Shown: in pieces, positions 21,349 to 29,914 of the stretch
Position numbering within the stretch: the stretch's first letter is position 1
Layout of the letters: every line of letters begins with the position of its first letter
Source of the DNA: DATDAH01 sp963725155
GTDB lineage: Bacteria > Actinomycetota > Acidimicrobiia > Acidimicrobiales > DATDAH01
Direction of reading: 5' to 3'
DNA: 64,000 nt
Assembly (NCBI GenBank): GCA_963725155.1
Contig: CAVRXU010000002.1
Coordinates: 806,001-870,000, forward strand
The notes under the pieces: generated by a model
Told to the model about the DNA's origin: nothing
The model's database searches: none
What the model saw: only the letters and a program-made list of their open reading frames with translations
Program-made: the position numbers and the translations under genes

Positions 21349-23772
21349 TCAGACCACGTCGTCGGTGCCGACTCCAAGGTCGAAGGTCCTCGCCAGCACC
21401 CGGCGCTCACCCGGCGCCAGGTCGGTCACCTCGCCGTCGAAGCCGATGGGCACCGGCCGGTTGTGGCCGTGGGCCTCGAGCTCTATGCCCGCCGCCGAGA
21501 CCCGCACGTCCAGCCAGTTGCCCCGGAAGCGGAGGTTGAAGGAGTAGGGACCGAGCTCGGCCGGGACGGCCGGGTCGAACCAGACCGCGTCGTCGCGGAT
21601 CGTCAACCCCGTGTAGCAACGCTCGATGAGGTCGACGGTCCCGGCCATGGCGCCGATGTGGACGCCTTCGGCGGTGGTTCCGCCCTGGGTGTCTTCGAGA
21701 TCGCTCCGCAGGGCGTCGCAGAGGGCGTCGAAGGACTGCCCGAGGTCACGTCGGGCCACCACCCATGCGTGCACCACCTGGCTGAGGGTCGACCCGTTCG
21801 AGGTCCGGGCCAGGTAGTAGTCGATCGTGCGGTCGATGCAGGCGTCGTCCACGATGTAATCCAGCCGGTCGAACAGCTCGCTCACCTCTCTCGGCGAGAA
21901 CAGGTAGAAGAGCATGAGCACGTCGGCCTGCTTGGACAGCCGGTAGCGGTTGGCCGTGTCGCCCTCGGCCTCGAGGATCCGGTCGAGGCGTTGAATGTTG
22001 CCGTACCGGGCCCGGTACCCGTCCCAGTCCAGCTCCTGGAGGCGCTCGTAGCCCTCGAACTGGCTGATGACGCCGTCATGGAAGCAGACCCGCATCCGGC
22101 GGCTGATCTGGTCCCAGCGCTCCCGCTCCTCGGCCGTGATCGCCAGCTTGGCCACGATCTCCTCGCGGCGGTCGTCGTTCAGGCGGTCGAGGATCTCACC
22201 GCTCTTCCAGAGGACCCAGGCCGCCATCACGTTGGTGTAGGCGTTGTTGTCGACGCCGGGGTGGTCGGCATCGGGCAGGGCCTCGTGGTACTCGTCAGGT
22301 CCGACCACGCCACGGATCTCGTACCGGTCCTCGATGTGGTCGTAAGCGGCGGCGCTGGTCCAGAAGCGGGCGATCTCCACCATGAGCTCCGCGCCGTTGA
22401 AGGAGAGGAAGTCCTGGTCATCGGTGGCGTCGAGGTAGCGCACGACGTTGTGGGCGATGGCGGAGTTGACGTGCCGCTGGAGCCGGGAGTGGTCGGGTAG
22501 CCAGTGCCCCGAGCGGGGGTTGAGATGGGCCTCGGGAGTCTCCTCGCGCCCACTCGATGCGCTCTGCCACGGGAACAGGGCGCCCTCGAAGCCGGCCTGG
22601 CGGGCTCGGCGCCGGGCCTCGTCGAGGCGGCGGAAGCGGTACATGAGCAGCGCCCGGGCGTGCTCGGGCACCCGGAGGTTGACGTAGGGGAACACGAAGA
22701 GCTCGTCCCAGAAGATGTGCCCCCGGTACGCCTCGCCGACCAGCCCGCGGGCGGGTATCCCCACGTCCAGGGTCGTCGTGTGCTTCGAGATGACCTGGTG
22801 CAACTGGTACAGCTGCAGCGTCAGGCCCCGGGCCAGTGATTCGGACCCTTCGATGCGGATGTCGGTGCGGCGCCAGACGTGCGCCCAGCCCCGGGCGTTG
22901 CTGACGGCCAGGTCGTCGTAGCCCGAGGCCCAGGCGACGTGGCGGACGGCGTGGTCGCCCGGCTCGTAGATGCCCTGGTCCCGGGAGGTGTAGATGGTGA
23001 CGACCTTCTCGACCACGACCTCCTGACCGTCGGTGACAGGCACGACCAGCCGGTGACCGATGTGCCGGTCGCCCGCGTCGAGGGAGCGTTCGAACCGGCC
23101 AAGGGTTCCCAGCACCCGGGTCCGGGCGGCCTCGGCGACCCGGATGCGGGAGTCGGTCGTCTCGGCCAGGAGGGCCACGATGTCCTCGTCGGGCGCCCAG
23201 GTCCGCTCGACCCGCAGGTGGCGTCGTCCCAGGTCGCGGTACCGCTCGACGCCGTTGTTCTCGACGGCGCCGTCGAGGATCGAGCGCACCTCGATCGTCC
23301 CCGACCAGCCCTCGGGGCGGAAGGTGGTTTCGATCGCCGCCAGGTGGGGTTCGTTGCCGTGGACCAGGCGGCGTTGGGTCACGCTGGTGACCCGCCCGGC
23401 GCCGTCCCGGAACCGAAGTTCCCGGATCAACTGGCCCAGCCGCATGTCGAGGGTCAGGGTGTGGTCGAGCACCTCGGTCCGGTCCATCGAGAACCAGGCC
23501 CCGTCCTCGGTGCGGAACTCGAAGAGGACCCAGTTGGGCAGGTTGACCAGGCTCTCGTGATCGAGTTGGTGGCCGTCGACGTGGTCGACCAGGCGGTTGT
23601 AGACCCCGGCCACGTAGGTGCCGGGGTAGTGGATGCCGTCGTCGGTCGCCTCCGGCGCCACGCCCCGGGTGGCGAGGTAGCCGTTGCCAAGGCTGCACAG
23701 CGCCTCACGCTGTCCCTCGCTCGCTGGGTCGTAGCCCGCGAGGACCAGGCGGGCCCGGTCCCCCGGCGTCAT
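21349..23772 (-). CDS. GH65 glycoside phosphorylase (maltose/trehalose/kojibiose phosphorylase family)
   Basis: An 807-residue cytoplasmic enzyme. GH65 phosphorylases split alpha-glucosidic disaccharides with phosphate, inverting the anomer to give beta-glucose 1-phosphate. Seen are the N-terminal beta-sandwich (starts ARLVLAGYDPASEGQREAL, with SLGNGYLATRG), then the (alpha/alpha)6 barrel with GHIFWDELFVFPY near residue 355 and the catalytic-acid motif VVGPDEYHEALPDADHPG near residue 488, followed by NNAYTNVMAAW. The exact disaccharide cannot be read from motifs. The preceding gene overlaps by four bases and encodes the beta-phosphoglucomutase needed to use its product, strong context support. 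Confidence 0.93.
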   Translation of the reverse strand: MTPGDRARLVLAGYDPASEGQREALCSLGNGYLATRGVAPEATDDGIHYPGTYVAGVYNRLVDHVDGHQLDHESLVNLPNWVLFEFRTEDGAWFSMDRTEVLDHTLTLDMRLGQLIRELRFRDGAGRVTSVTQRRLVHGNEPHLAAIETTFRPEGWSGTIEVRSILDGAVENNGVERYRDLGRRHLRVERTWAPDEDIVALLAETTDSRIRVAEAARTRVLGTLGRFERSLDAGDRHIGHRLVVPVTDGQEVVVEKVVTIYTSRDQGIYEPGDHAVRHVAWASGYDDLAVSNARGWAHVWRRTDIRIEGSESLARGLTLQLYQLHQVISKHTTTLDVGIPARGLVGEAYRGHIFWDELFVFPYVNLRVPEHARALLMYRFRRLDEARRRARQAGFEGALFPWQSASSGREETPEAHLNPRSGHWLPDHSRLQRHVNSAIAHNVVRYLDATDDQDFLSFNGAELMVEIARFWTSAAAYDHIEDRYEIRGVVGPDEYHEALPDADHPGVDNNAYTNVMAAWVLWKSGEILDRLNDDRREEIVAKLAITAEERERWDQISRRMRVCFHDGVISQFEGYERLQELDWDGYRARYGNIQRLDRILEAEGDTANRYRLSKQADVLMLFYLFSPREVSELFDRLDYIVDDACIDRTIDYYLARTSNGSTLSQVVHAWVVARRDLGQSFDALCDALRSDLEDTQGGTTAEGVHIGAMAGTVDLIERCYTGLTIRDDAVWFDPAVPAELGPYSFNLRFRGNWLDVRVSAAGIELEAHGHNRPVPIGFDGEVTDLAPGERRVLARTFDLGVGTDDVV

Positions 23773-24506
23773 CGAACCTCCACCGCGTCGAGATCGGCGA
23801 CGACGACGTCGGCGCCGTGCTCGGCCAGGGCCTCGCCGCTCCCGGCCCGGGCCACACCGATGACCAGGGCGAAGCCGCCCCGTCGGCCGGCTTCAACGCC
23901 GGCCTGGGCGTCCTCGACCACGACCGCACGGTCGGGGCGGACGCTGAGGCGCTGGGCGGCTTCGAGGAACAGGGCGGGATCGGGTTTGCCCGCCAGCCCG
24001 AGCCGATCGGCTACGACACCGTCGACCCGTACGGCGAAGCGGTCGATGACGTGTGCCGCACGGAGCACGTCTCCCATGTTCCGGCTGGCGGACACCGCGG
24101 CGACGGCGATGCCGGCCTCGGCAGTCCGCTCGATCAGACCGACGGTGTCCGGGAACGCCTGAACGCCGTCTCGCAGGATCAGGTCGACGAACGAGCGGTC
24201 CTTGCGGTTGCCGACGGCGCAGACGGTGTCATTGCCCGGGGGATCGTCGGGCGAGCCGTGGGGCAGCTCGATCCCCCGGGAGGCCAGGAACGTCCTGACG
24301 CCGTCGAAACGGGAGCGGCCGTCGACGTAGGCGAGGTAGTCGTCGGGCGTGAAGGGCTCGAGGTCGCCCCCGGCGTCAGCTCGGCGGCGGAGGAGATCGT
24401 CGAAGACCGCGGTCCAGGCGTCGGCGTGGATGCGGGCCGTGTCGGTCACGACGCCGTCGACGTCGAAGATGACGGCGTCCACGTCACGACGGTCCAGGGA
24501 GGGCAC
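23769..24506 (-). CDS. Beta-phosphoglucomutase-family HAD hydrolase
   Basis: HAD-superfamily protein of 245 residues. Motif I is VIFDVDGVVTDTARIHADAW (nucleophile Asp at about residue 14, acid/base Asp two further), motif II is VSASRN near residue 138, the lysine is in LAGKPDPALFLEAA near 172, and motif IV is VVVEDAQAGVEAG near 197. The VD-TxxxH cap signature is typical of beta-phosphoglucomutase, which converts beta-glucose 1-phosphate to glucose 6-phosphate. It is translationally coupled (ATGA) to the GH65 phosphorylase, so the two form a phosphorolytic route into glycolysis. GTG start at 24506. Confidence 0.9.
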   Translation of the reverse strand: MPSLDRRDVDAVIFDVDGVVTDTARIHADAWTAVFDDLLRRRADAGGDLEPFTPDDYLAYVDGRSRFDGVRTFLASRGIELPHGSPDDPPGNDTVCAVGNRKDRSFVDLILRDGVQAFPDTVGLIERTAEAGIAVAAVSASRNMGDVLRAAHVIDRFAVRVDGVVADRLGLAGKPDPALFLEAAQRLSVRPDRAVVVEDAQAGVEAGRRGGFALVIGVARAGSGEALAEHGADVVVADLDAVEVR

Positions 24507-24523
24507 GACGTCAGACTGCCAGC

Positions 24524-24550
24524 CTTCGGCGCGACGGGACAGCGCCGAAG
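24524..24550 (-). terminator. Candidate terminator hairpin between two leftward operons
   Basis: CTTCGGCGC and GCGCCGAAG pair perfectly over nine bases with a 9-base loop. It lies in the 91-base gap after the acyl-CoA ligase gene (ends 24598) and before the HAD gene (starts 24506). No T-run follows on the minus strand, so it is not a textbook intrinsic terminator, though U-poor hairpins are common in actinobacteria. Confidence 0.45.
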
Positions 24551-24597
24551 ATCCCGTGTTGTGACGGCGCTCCGTGGGTCGGGGCGGACGCCGTCGG

Positions 24598-26235
24598 TCA
24601 GCGCTTCTCGATCTCGATCCCGGCGTCGTCCACCGACCAGGTGGTGGCGGTGACGCCTTCGTCGCGCAGGGTGCGCTTCAGGACCCGGCCCACCGGGTTT
24701 CGGGGCAGCTCCGCCCGGAACTCGATGTAGCGGGGGAGCACGAAGTAGGGGAGCTCGTCCTGGCACCAGGCGAAGAGCTCCTCCTCGTGGAGCGTGGCGT
24801 CGGCCCGGAGAGTGGCGCTGATCTTGAGGTCGTCCTCCCCCAGCTCGGATGGCACGGCGTGGACCACCACGTCGGCCAGGGCGCCGTGGCCCATGAGAAT
24901 GCGCTCCACCTCGAAGCTGGAGATGTTCTCGCCCCGGCGGCGCAGGTAGTCGGCCTTCCGGTCGACGAAGAACAGGAAGTCGTCGTCGTCGATGCGCCCG
25001 ATGTCGCCGGTGTGGAACCACCAGTTGCGGCTGGCCTCCACGGTGGCCTCGGGCCGGCCCCAGTAGCCCTCGAACATGGACTGGGGTCGCTTGGGCCGGA
25101 GCACGATCTCGCCTGCAGTGCCGCGGGGCAGCTCGTGGTCGTCGTCGTCGAAGACCCGCACGTCGAAGTACTCGTCGTTGACGACCCCGGCGGCATTGGG
25201 CTTGTTGTCGATGCCCGGCGGTTGCCACGACACCAGTGACGCCTCGGTCAGCCCGTAGGCCCCGCTGAAGGTGTCGATGGCGAAGCGGCTGCGGATGATC
25301 CGGTCCACCTCCTCGGGCATCGGCGCGGCGCCGAGGAGCCGGAGGGTGGTGTTGGCCTCGGGCCGGCCCGACTGGGGCATCTCCGGCCGGTCCTCGTCGT
25401 GGGCCAGCAGGTACGCCATCGTCCCGAGGGTCGAGGTGATCGTGGCGCCGGTCCGGTTCATCTCGGGCCAGAAGTTGGACACCGAGAACCTCCCGGAGAT
25501 GGCTCCGGAGCCGCCGAACAGGAGGGAGCCGACGACGGCGGTGACGATGGCGTTGAAGTGGAACATCGGCAACGGGGTCCAGACGACGTCGTCGGCGGTG
25601 CGCTTCCAGCAGATCCCGATCTGGCGGGCCAGGACCTGGTGGTAGTTGTGGCTGAGCATGCAGCCCTTCGACGGGCCGGTGGTGCCCCCCGTGTAGACGA
25701 ACGTGGCCAGGTCGCTGGGGGCGGCGGTGGCCGGTTCGCCCTCCGGCCCGTCGAGCAGGTCGGCCCACAAGTGGGTGGTGGCCGAGCCGAAGCGTCCGGC
25801 ACCGGCTTCGCCGTCGATGACCACGACGTGCTCGATCCCGGGCACCTCGGGCACCACCCGCTCGGCCCGCTCGGCCAGGTCGTCCTGCACGACCAGGGCC
25901 CGGGCCCCGCAGTCGGACAGCTGGTGGCGGAGGTACTCGCCCTTGTAGGCGGTGTTGACCGGGACGGCCACGCCGCCGGCCCAGAGGATCCCGAACCAGA
26001 GGAGCACAGCCTCGGCCGAGTTCTCGATGAGGGAGGCGACGCGGTCGCCGGGCTGGACACCGATGGCCCGTAGCGCCCCGCCGATGCGGGCCGCACTCCG
26101 GCCGACCTCGCCCGCGGTGAGCGCCTCACCGATGACATCGAGGTACGGGTCATCCGGCGAGTCCTCGACCCGCGCCCGGAGCAGTTCCAGGATCGTGTGC
26201 TGCTCGTCGCGTACCCAGGTGCCTGGCGCGCTCAT
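24598..26235 (-). CDS. ATP-dependent acyl-CoA ligase (AMP-binding)
   Basis: A 545-residue ANL-superfamily ligase. P-loop YTGGTTGPSKGCMLSH is near residue 175, with an unusual GG in place of SG; the AYGLTEASLVSW motif is near 335, WFHTGDIGRIDDDDF near 410, YLRRRGENISSFEVE near 430 and the C-terminal GRVLKRTLRDEG carries the catalytic lysine. It resembles carnitine-CoA-ligase-like enzymes (short loops, RRRGENIS). It is the last gene of the leftward catabolic operon from 29051 and overlaps the MaoC-like gene by four bases, so it likely loads the free acid that the operon degrades. Confidence 0.9.
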   Translation of the reverse strand: MSAPGTWVRDEQHTILELLRARVEDSPDDPYLDVIGEALTAGEVGRSAARIGGALRAIGVQPGDRVASLIENSAEAVLLWFGILWAGGVAVPVNTAYKGEYLRHQLSDCGARALVVQDDLAERAERVVPEVPGIEHVVVIDGEAGAGRFGSATTHLWADLLDGPEGEPATAAPSDLATFVYTGGTTGPSKGCMLSHNYHQVLARQIGICWKRTADDVVWTPLPMFHFNAIVTAVVGSLLFGGSGAISGRFSVSNFWPEMNRTGATITSTLGTMAYLLAHDEDRPEMPQSGRPEANTTLRLLGAAPMPEEVDRIIRSRFAIDTFSGAYGLTEASLVSWQPPGIDNKPNAAGVVNDEYFDVRVFDDDDHELPRGTAGEIVLRPKRPQSMFEGYWGRPEATVEASRNWWFHTGDIGRIDDDDFLFFVDRKADYLRRRGENISSFEVERILMGHGALADVVVHAVPSELGEDDLKISATLRADATLHEEELFAWCQDELPYFVLPRYIEFRAELPRNPVGRVLKRTLRDEGVTATTWSVDDAGIEIEKR

Positions 26236-27491
26236 GAGCCCTCCTCGTCGGCGAAGCGTTGGACGAGGGCGTCGAGCACCTCCTGGGCGGTGTCCGCGTC
26301 GCCGGGCACGGGGGGCAGCCGCACCGGCCCGTGCTCCTGGCTGGGCAGCAGGATCGAGGCGTGGCCGGGCGTGGTCGTCTCGCCCCGCTGGTTCTCGCCC
26401 GAGAGGTCGAGGTCGACCGCGGGCTGGCCCCAGTCAGTGAGGTACCGGCGGGTGACCCGGGCCCGGACCCAGTGGGTGTCGCCGACGTAGTTGAAGCGGC
26501 GGAACTGGCAGTCCAGCTTCCAGAGCCAGGCGTCATCGCCCATCCAGTCGGTGCAGGCATGGATGAGCCAGGTCTCCCGCATCCGCCCGTAGTCGTAGAT
26601 GGCCGGGCTGCCCGCCCGCCGGGCCCACTCGGCGTCCCAGTGCACGCGCTGCTGGACGTCGGGGACGTTGAGGTCGTCGGGGCGGAAGAAGCGGGGCACC
26701 TTCTGACGTTGCTCCTGGCCGAGGCGCAGGGCCTTCACGCCGTAGAGCCCCATCCCCATGCCCACGTGCCAGCAGACGAGGTCGGTGACCCGGAACGGTC
26801 CCTTCACCAGGGGCTCGATCTCGTCGCCCTCGGCCACGTCCTCCCACCAGCGGGGCTCGGCCCCCCGACGGCGGTCACCCTCCGCCAGGACGGCCTCGGT
26901 GATGCGTTCCATCTCGTCATCGGTGTACGGGCGGATCTCGGTGTCGTCGTACTTGCCCGACGCCTCGGCCTTCTCCCGCTCCCCGCGGATCATCAGCCGG
27001 TACTGAGCGGCCAAGGGCGGGCCGTCCTGCTGACAGAAGACCTCCGCCGTCCACTCGTGGACGGCCCGACCGGCGAACTCGCCCGCCTTGTCGTGGACGC
27101 CGACAAGGGCGTTGCGACGGGTGATCCGGGCTCCGGGGTAGAGCGGCTGCCACCACTCGCGATGGCTGCCCGAATAGAAGGCGTGGACCCCCCGCAGGGG
27201 GTCACCCTTCATCAGCGCCTTGGTGTCCTCGTCGTAGCCGGTCACCTCGTTCTCGCCGATCAGGGTGTCGCCGCCGACCAGGTGCGGCGGCGCGATCACC
27301 CCACCCCAGCGGGTGGTAGCCCCGTGGGCTTCGTCGCACCAGAGGGGGTTGTCGTCGCCGTAGGCCTCGGCGACGTGACGGAAGGCATCCTCGTTGGGCG
27401 TCCGGTAGTGCGGCGGCTGGGGATGGGGCTGGGGGACCCCGATGCGAGCCCGCAGGGCGGCGATGGCCTCGTCGGTGATCTCGGCGGCCAC
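26232..27491 (-). CDS. MaoC-like / FAS1-type hydratase with two hotdog domains
   Basis: A 419-residue protein. The N-terminal part (YRTPNEDAFRHVAEAYGDDNPLWCDEAHGATTRWGG read in pieces: RHVAEAYGDDNPLW, GVIAPPHLV) matches the N-terminal MaoC-like hotdog; the second half contains DVAEGDEIEPLVKGPFRVTDLV and YDYGRMRETWLIHACTDWMGDDAWLW, a second hotdog with the D...H pair expected of hydratase 2 enzymes. Such double-hotdog proteins hydrate or dehydrate enoyl-CoA thioesters. GTG start at 27491, one base after the stop of the upstream gene. Substrate unknown; the length is about double that of a single MaoC protein. Confidence 0.8.
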   Translation of the reverse strand: MAAEITDEAIAALRARIGVPQPHPQPPHYRTPNEDAFRHVAEAYGDDNPLWCDEAHGATTRWGGVIAPPHLVGGDTLIGENEVTGYDEDTKALMKGDPLRGVHAFYSGSHREWWQPLYPGARITRRNALVGVHDKAGEFAGRAVHEWTAEVFCQQDGPPLAAQYRLMIRGEREKAEASGKYDDTEIRPYTDDEMERITEAVLAEGDRRRGAEPRWWEDVAEGDEIEPLVKGPFRVTDLVCWHVGMGMGLYGVKALRLGQEQRQKVPRFFRPDDLNVPDVQQRVHWDAEWARRAGSPAIYDYGRMRETWLIHACTDWMGDDAWLWKLDCQFRRFNYVGDTHWVRARVTRRYLTDWGQPAVDLDLSGENQRGETTTPGHASILLPSQEHGPVRLPPVPGDADTAQEVLDALVQRFADEEGS

Positions 27492-27492
27492 C

Positions 27493-28230
27493 TCACCCCG
27501 TCCAGTCGGTGCGGTCGTCGACGTGGGGCTGGCGCCCGGTGCGCAGCGGAGAGAGTGGGCTGTCGACCAGCAGGATGCGGTGGCGACCGGTGACCAACCG
27601 GCGGGAGTCCCGGACCCACGTGGCGAGGGCGCCGTCGCCCAGCAGGGCCGTCTCGTAGCCCGCCCACGCCGGCCACGTCGGCACGGCCCAGATCAGGAGG
27701 CACTCGTCGTCGTCGACCATGAGCGTGGAGAAGGCCCCGACCAACTCCAGGCCCTCGGCCCGGTGGAGAGCGACAGCCTCGTGGCGAACCAGGTCCAGGA
27801 ACTCGGCGGTCGTGCCCGGTCGCACGTTGACCAGCTCGTGGGCGTAGCACTCGCCCCGGACGCCGGCCGCGCACAGGTCGTCGATGGTCGGGCTCCACGG
27901 GGCGGGGCGCAGGAGGCGGTCGAAGCCGCCCCGGCGGAACTCGGCCGCCTTGGCCCACCAGGTGGCCAAGGCCTCGTCCTGGGCTCCGGGGCCGACGGCT
28001 TCGCCGGCGAAGGATGCCGCCAGCCCGGCCAGGCCGTCCTCCTCCCACAGGTTCACGACCTGGGGCCAGGCCCCGGTGGAGCCGAGCACGGCCCACACGC
28101 CGAAGCACTGCTGGCTGCGGGTGCGCTGGGCCGTGGGGCTCCAGTTGGCCGTCATGTGGTGCATGTAGTCGGCCCGGTGGTGCCCGCGGATGTCGATGAA
28201 CTCGTGGATGTAGGCCTTGGTGTTCGCCAT
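27493..28230 (-). CDS. Uncharacterised NIPSNAP/dimeric alpha-beta-barrel-like protein
   Basis: A 245-residue protein starting MANTKAYIHEFIDIRGHHRADYMHHMTANW. I do not recognise it firmly. The repeated pattern (first half: FGVWAVLGSTGAWPQVVNLWEEDG; second half: AHELVNVRPGTTAEFLDLVRHEAVALHRAEGLELVGAF and LLIWAVPTWPAWAGYE) looks like two ferredoxin-like alpha-beta-barrel units, as in NIPSNAP or EthD-type proteins. It sits between an enoyl-CoA hydratase (stop/start overlap TGATG) and the MaoC-like gene, so it likely belongs to the same pathway, maybe as an isomerase, monooxygenase or carrier. Function is open. Confidence 0.7.
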   Translation of the reverse strand: MANTKAYIHEFIDIRGHHRADYMHHMTANWSPTAQRTRSQQCFGVWAVLGSTGAWPQVVNLWEEDGLAGLAASFAGEAVGPGAQDEALATWWAKAAEFRRGGFDRLLRPAPWSPTIDDLCAAGVRGECYAHELVNVRPGTTAEFLDLVRHEAVALHRAEGLELVGAFSTLMVDDDECLLIWAVPTWPAWAGYETALLGDGALATWVRDSRRLVTGRHRILLVDSPLSPLRTGRQPHVDDRTDWTG

Positions 28231-29051
28231 CAGAGGCGACCGTCGGTGCGCAGGTCCTCGGGCACCCAGTCCGGGTTCCGCCGCTCCTTGAAGGCCCGGA
28301 AGCCTTCGATGGCCTCCTCGTTGCCCAGGCTGGACTCCATGCCGATGCGGTCGTAGTGGCCGTAGTACTCGTGGAACGTGCGCTTCACGGTGGCCCGGGC
28401 CTCGGGCGCGGTGCGGCAGGCCCAGGCCAGGGCGTCCTCGGCCTCGGCCATCAGGTCGGCGTGGGGGGCGAGCCGGGCCACCAACCCCCAGTCGACCGCG
28501 GTCTCGGCGTCCAGGGTGCGCCCGGTGTACATCAGGTCCCGGGCCCGAGCCGGGCCGACCTGGCGCGGGAGGAGCTGGGCGTACGAGGTGTCGGCGATGC
28601 CGCGGTAGAGCTCGGGAACCCGGAACGTGGCCCGGTCGCTGGCCACGGCCACGTCGCTGAGCATGGCGATCACGAGCCCCCCGCCCTGGCAAAGGCCGTT
28701 CACGGCACAGACGATCGGCTTCAGCGAGCGGCGCACGGCGTCGAACGGGACCACGTCCATGCCGAGGTTCCGGAGACCGCCGCCCCAGTCGTCGATCGGA
28801 TCCCCACCCAGGTCGCCCCCGGGGATGAACACGTCGCCACTGCCGGTGATGAGGAGGCCGGCCAGGTCGGGGTCGCCGTTGACGTGGTCGATGGCGTAGC
28901 GGACGCCGAAGTACATGGACGGCGACATGGCGTTGCGCATCTCGGGGCGGTCCACGACCAGGCGGGCCACCGATCCGATCCGCTCGAAGCGGAGGAACTG
29001 CGAGCCGAGCCAGTCGCCCTCTGGTGGTCGGTTGGGGGCGTCGTCGGCCAT
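28230..29051 (-). CDS. Enoyl-CoA hydratase/isomerase (crotonase) family protein
   Basis: Crotonase-fold enzyme of 273 residues. RLVVDRPEMRNAMS, the oxyanion segment LLITGSGDVFIPGGDLGGD and the second oxyanion segment AVNGLCQGGGLVIAMLSDVAVAS are clear. The usual catalytic glutamates are changed or shifted, so the exact reaction (hydration, isomerisation or other) is unsure. I chose the ATG at 29051; a longer frame would start at a TTG (29078) lying within the operator-like repeat and is less likely. It is the first gene of the leftward catabolic operon and is divergent from another crotonase gene. Confidence 0.88.
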   Translation of the reverse strand: MADDAPNRPPEGDWLGSQFLRFERIGSVARLVVDRPEMRNAMSPSMYFGVRYAIDHVNGDPDLAGLLITGSGDVFIPGGDLGGDPIDDWGGGLRNLGMDVVPFDAVRRSLKPIVCAVNGLCQGGGLVIAMLSDVAVASDRATFRVPELYRGIADTSYAQLLPRQVGPARARDLMYTGRTLDAETAVDWGLVARLAPHADLMAEAEDALAWACRTAPEARATVKRTFHEYYGHYDRIGMESSLGNEEAIEGFRAFKERRNPDWVPEDLRTDGRL

Positions 29052-29062
29052 GTTTTCGCTTT

Positions 29063-29078
29063 CTGAACGTCGGTTCAA
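29063..29078. promoter_or_regulatory. Operator-like inverted repeat, copy 1, in divergent promoter
   Basis: On the plus strand CTGAACGTCGGTTCAA, with perfect arms TGAAC and GTTCA around GTCG. Read on the minus strand it is TTGAACCGACGTTCAG, which matches the copy at 32831-32846 in 14 of 16 bases. It lies in the 47-base gap between divergent crotonase genes, so a protein bound here would block both promoters. The layout (16 bases, A/T-flanked dyad) fits a TetR-family acyl-CoA-responsive repressor; the regulator gene is not in this window. Confidence 0.6.
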
Positions 29079-29098
29079 TCCAGAGTAGTCTGCGTTCC

Positions 29099-29914
29099 GT
29101 GGCCCGTGAGCAGGCGTACGCGAGCCGTCCCGGCCTCGAGGTCGACCTGGCTGAGGGGGTGTTGCGCCTCCGGCTGGACCGGCCCGACAAGCGCAACGCG
29201 GTGGACGACGAGATGATGGCCGGGCTGGTCGAGTCCCTCTCCGCCGCCGAGGAGGACGAGGCCGTCCGGGTCATCGCGATCGACGGGGCGGGCGACCACT
29301 TCTGCTCCGGCGCCGACATCGTGGCCCGCAACGCCGAGGACGACCGGCCCCGGGTCGGCAGCATCCAACGCCGGGTGCCCCACACCGCCCATCGTCTCAT
29401 CTCGCTGGTGGCGTCCGTGCAGGTCCCGGTGGTCTGCGCCGTGCGGGGCTGGGCCGCCGGCCTCGGCTTCCAGCTGGCCCTGGCGGCCGACTTCACACTG
29501 GCGGCCACGGACGCCCGCTTCTGGGAGCCCTTCGTCGACCGGGGCTTCACCCCCGACAGCGGCGCCTCCTGGATGCTGGAGGGCCGGGTCGGGCGGGTGC
29601 GGGCCCGGGAGCTGCTGCTCCTGGGGCGGAAGCTCTCGGGGACCGAGGCGGCCGAGTGGGGCCTGGTCCACGCCGCCCACCCGAGCGAGGCGCTGGACAG
29701 GGAGGTGGCCGCAGTTGTCGACCGACTGGCGGGCGGCCCGACCGTGGCTCTGGGGCTGACCAAGTGGCTGCTGCACGAGGCATCGTCGTCGTCGCTGGAC
29801 GAGTCGATGCGCCAGGAGGCCTTCGCCCTGGAGCTGTCGTCCCGCAGCGAGGACTTCCGCGAGGGCTTCGCCGCCTTCCGGGACAAGCGGGACCCCGAGT
29901 TCCGCGGTCGATGA
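29099..29914 (+). CDS. Enoyl-CoA hydratase/isomerase family protein
   Basis: A 271-residue crotonase. RLRLDRPDKRNAVDDEMM, oxyanion segment IDGAGDHFCSGADI near residue 65 and the second AVRGWAAGLGFQLALAADF near residue 120 are present. An acidic residue in EPFVDRGFTPDSG (about residue 143) may be catalytic. GTG start at 29099, 21 bases right of the operator-like repeat; an upstream frame extension reads through the promoter and is unlikely. First gene of the rightward operon; its stop overlaps the acyl-CoA dehydrogenase start (ATGA). Confidence 0.88.
   Translation: MAREQAYASRPGLEVDLAEGVLRLRLDRPDKRNAVDDEMMAGLVESLSAAEEDEAVRVIAIDGAGDHFCSGADIVARNAEDDRPRVGSIQRRVPHTAHRLISLVASVQVPVVCAVRGWAAGLGFQLALAADFTLAATDARFWEPFVDRGFTPDSGASWMLEGRVGRVRARELLLLGRKLSGTEAAEWGLVHAAHPSEALDREVAAVVDRLAGGPTVALGLTKWLLHEASSSSLDESMRQEAFALELSSRSEDFREGFAAFRDKRDPEFRGR

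Noticed and set aside
28230..29078. TTG start at 29078 for the leftward crotonase
   Set aside because: It would place the operator-like repeat inside the coding region; the ATG at 29051 gives a normal family N-terminus.
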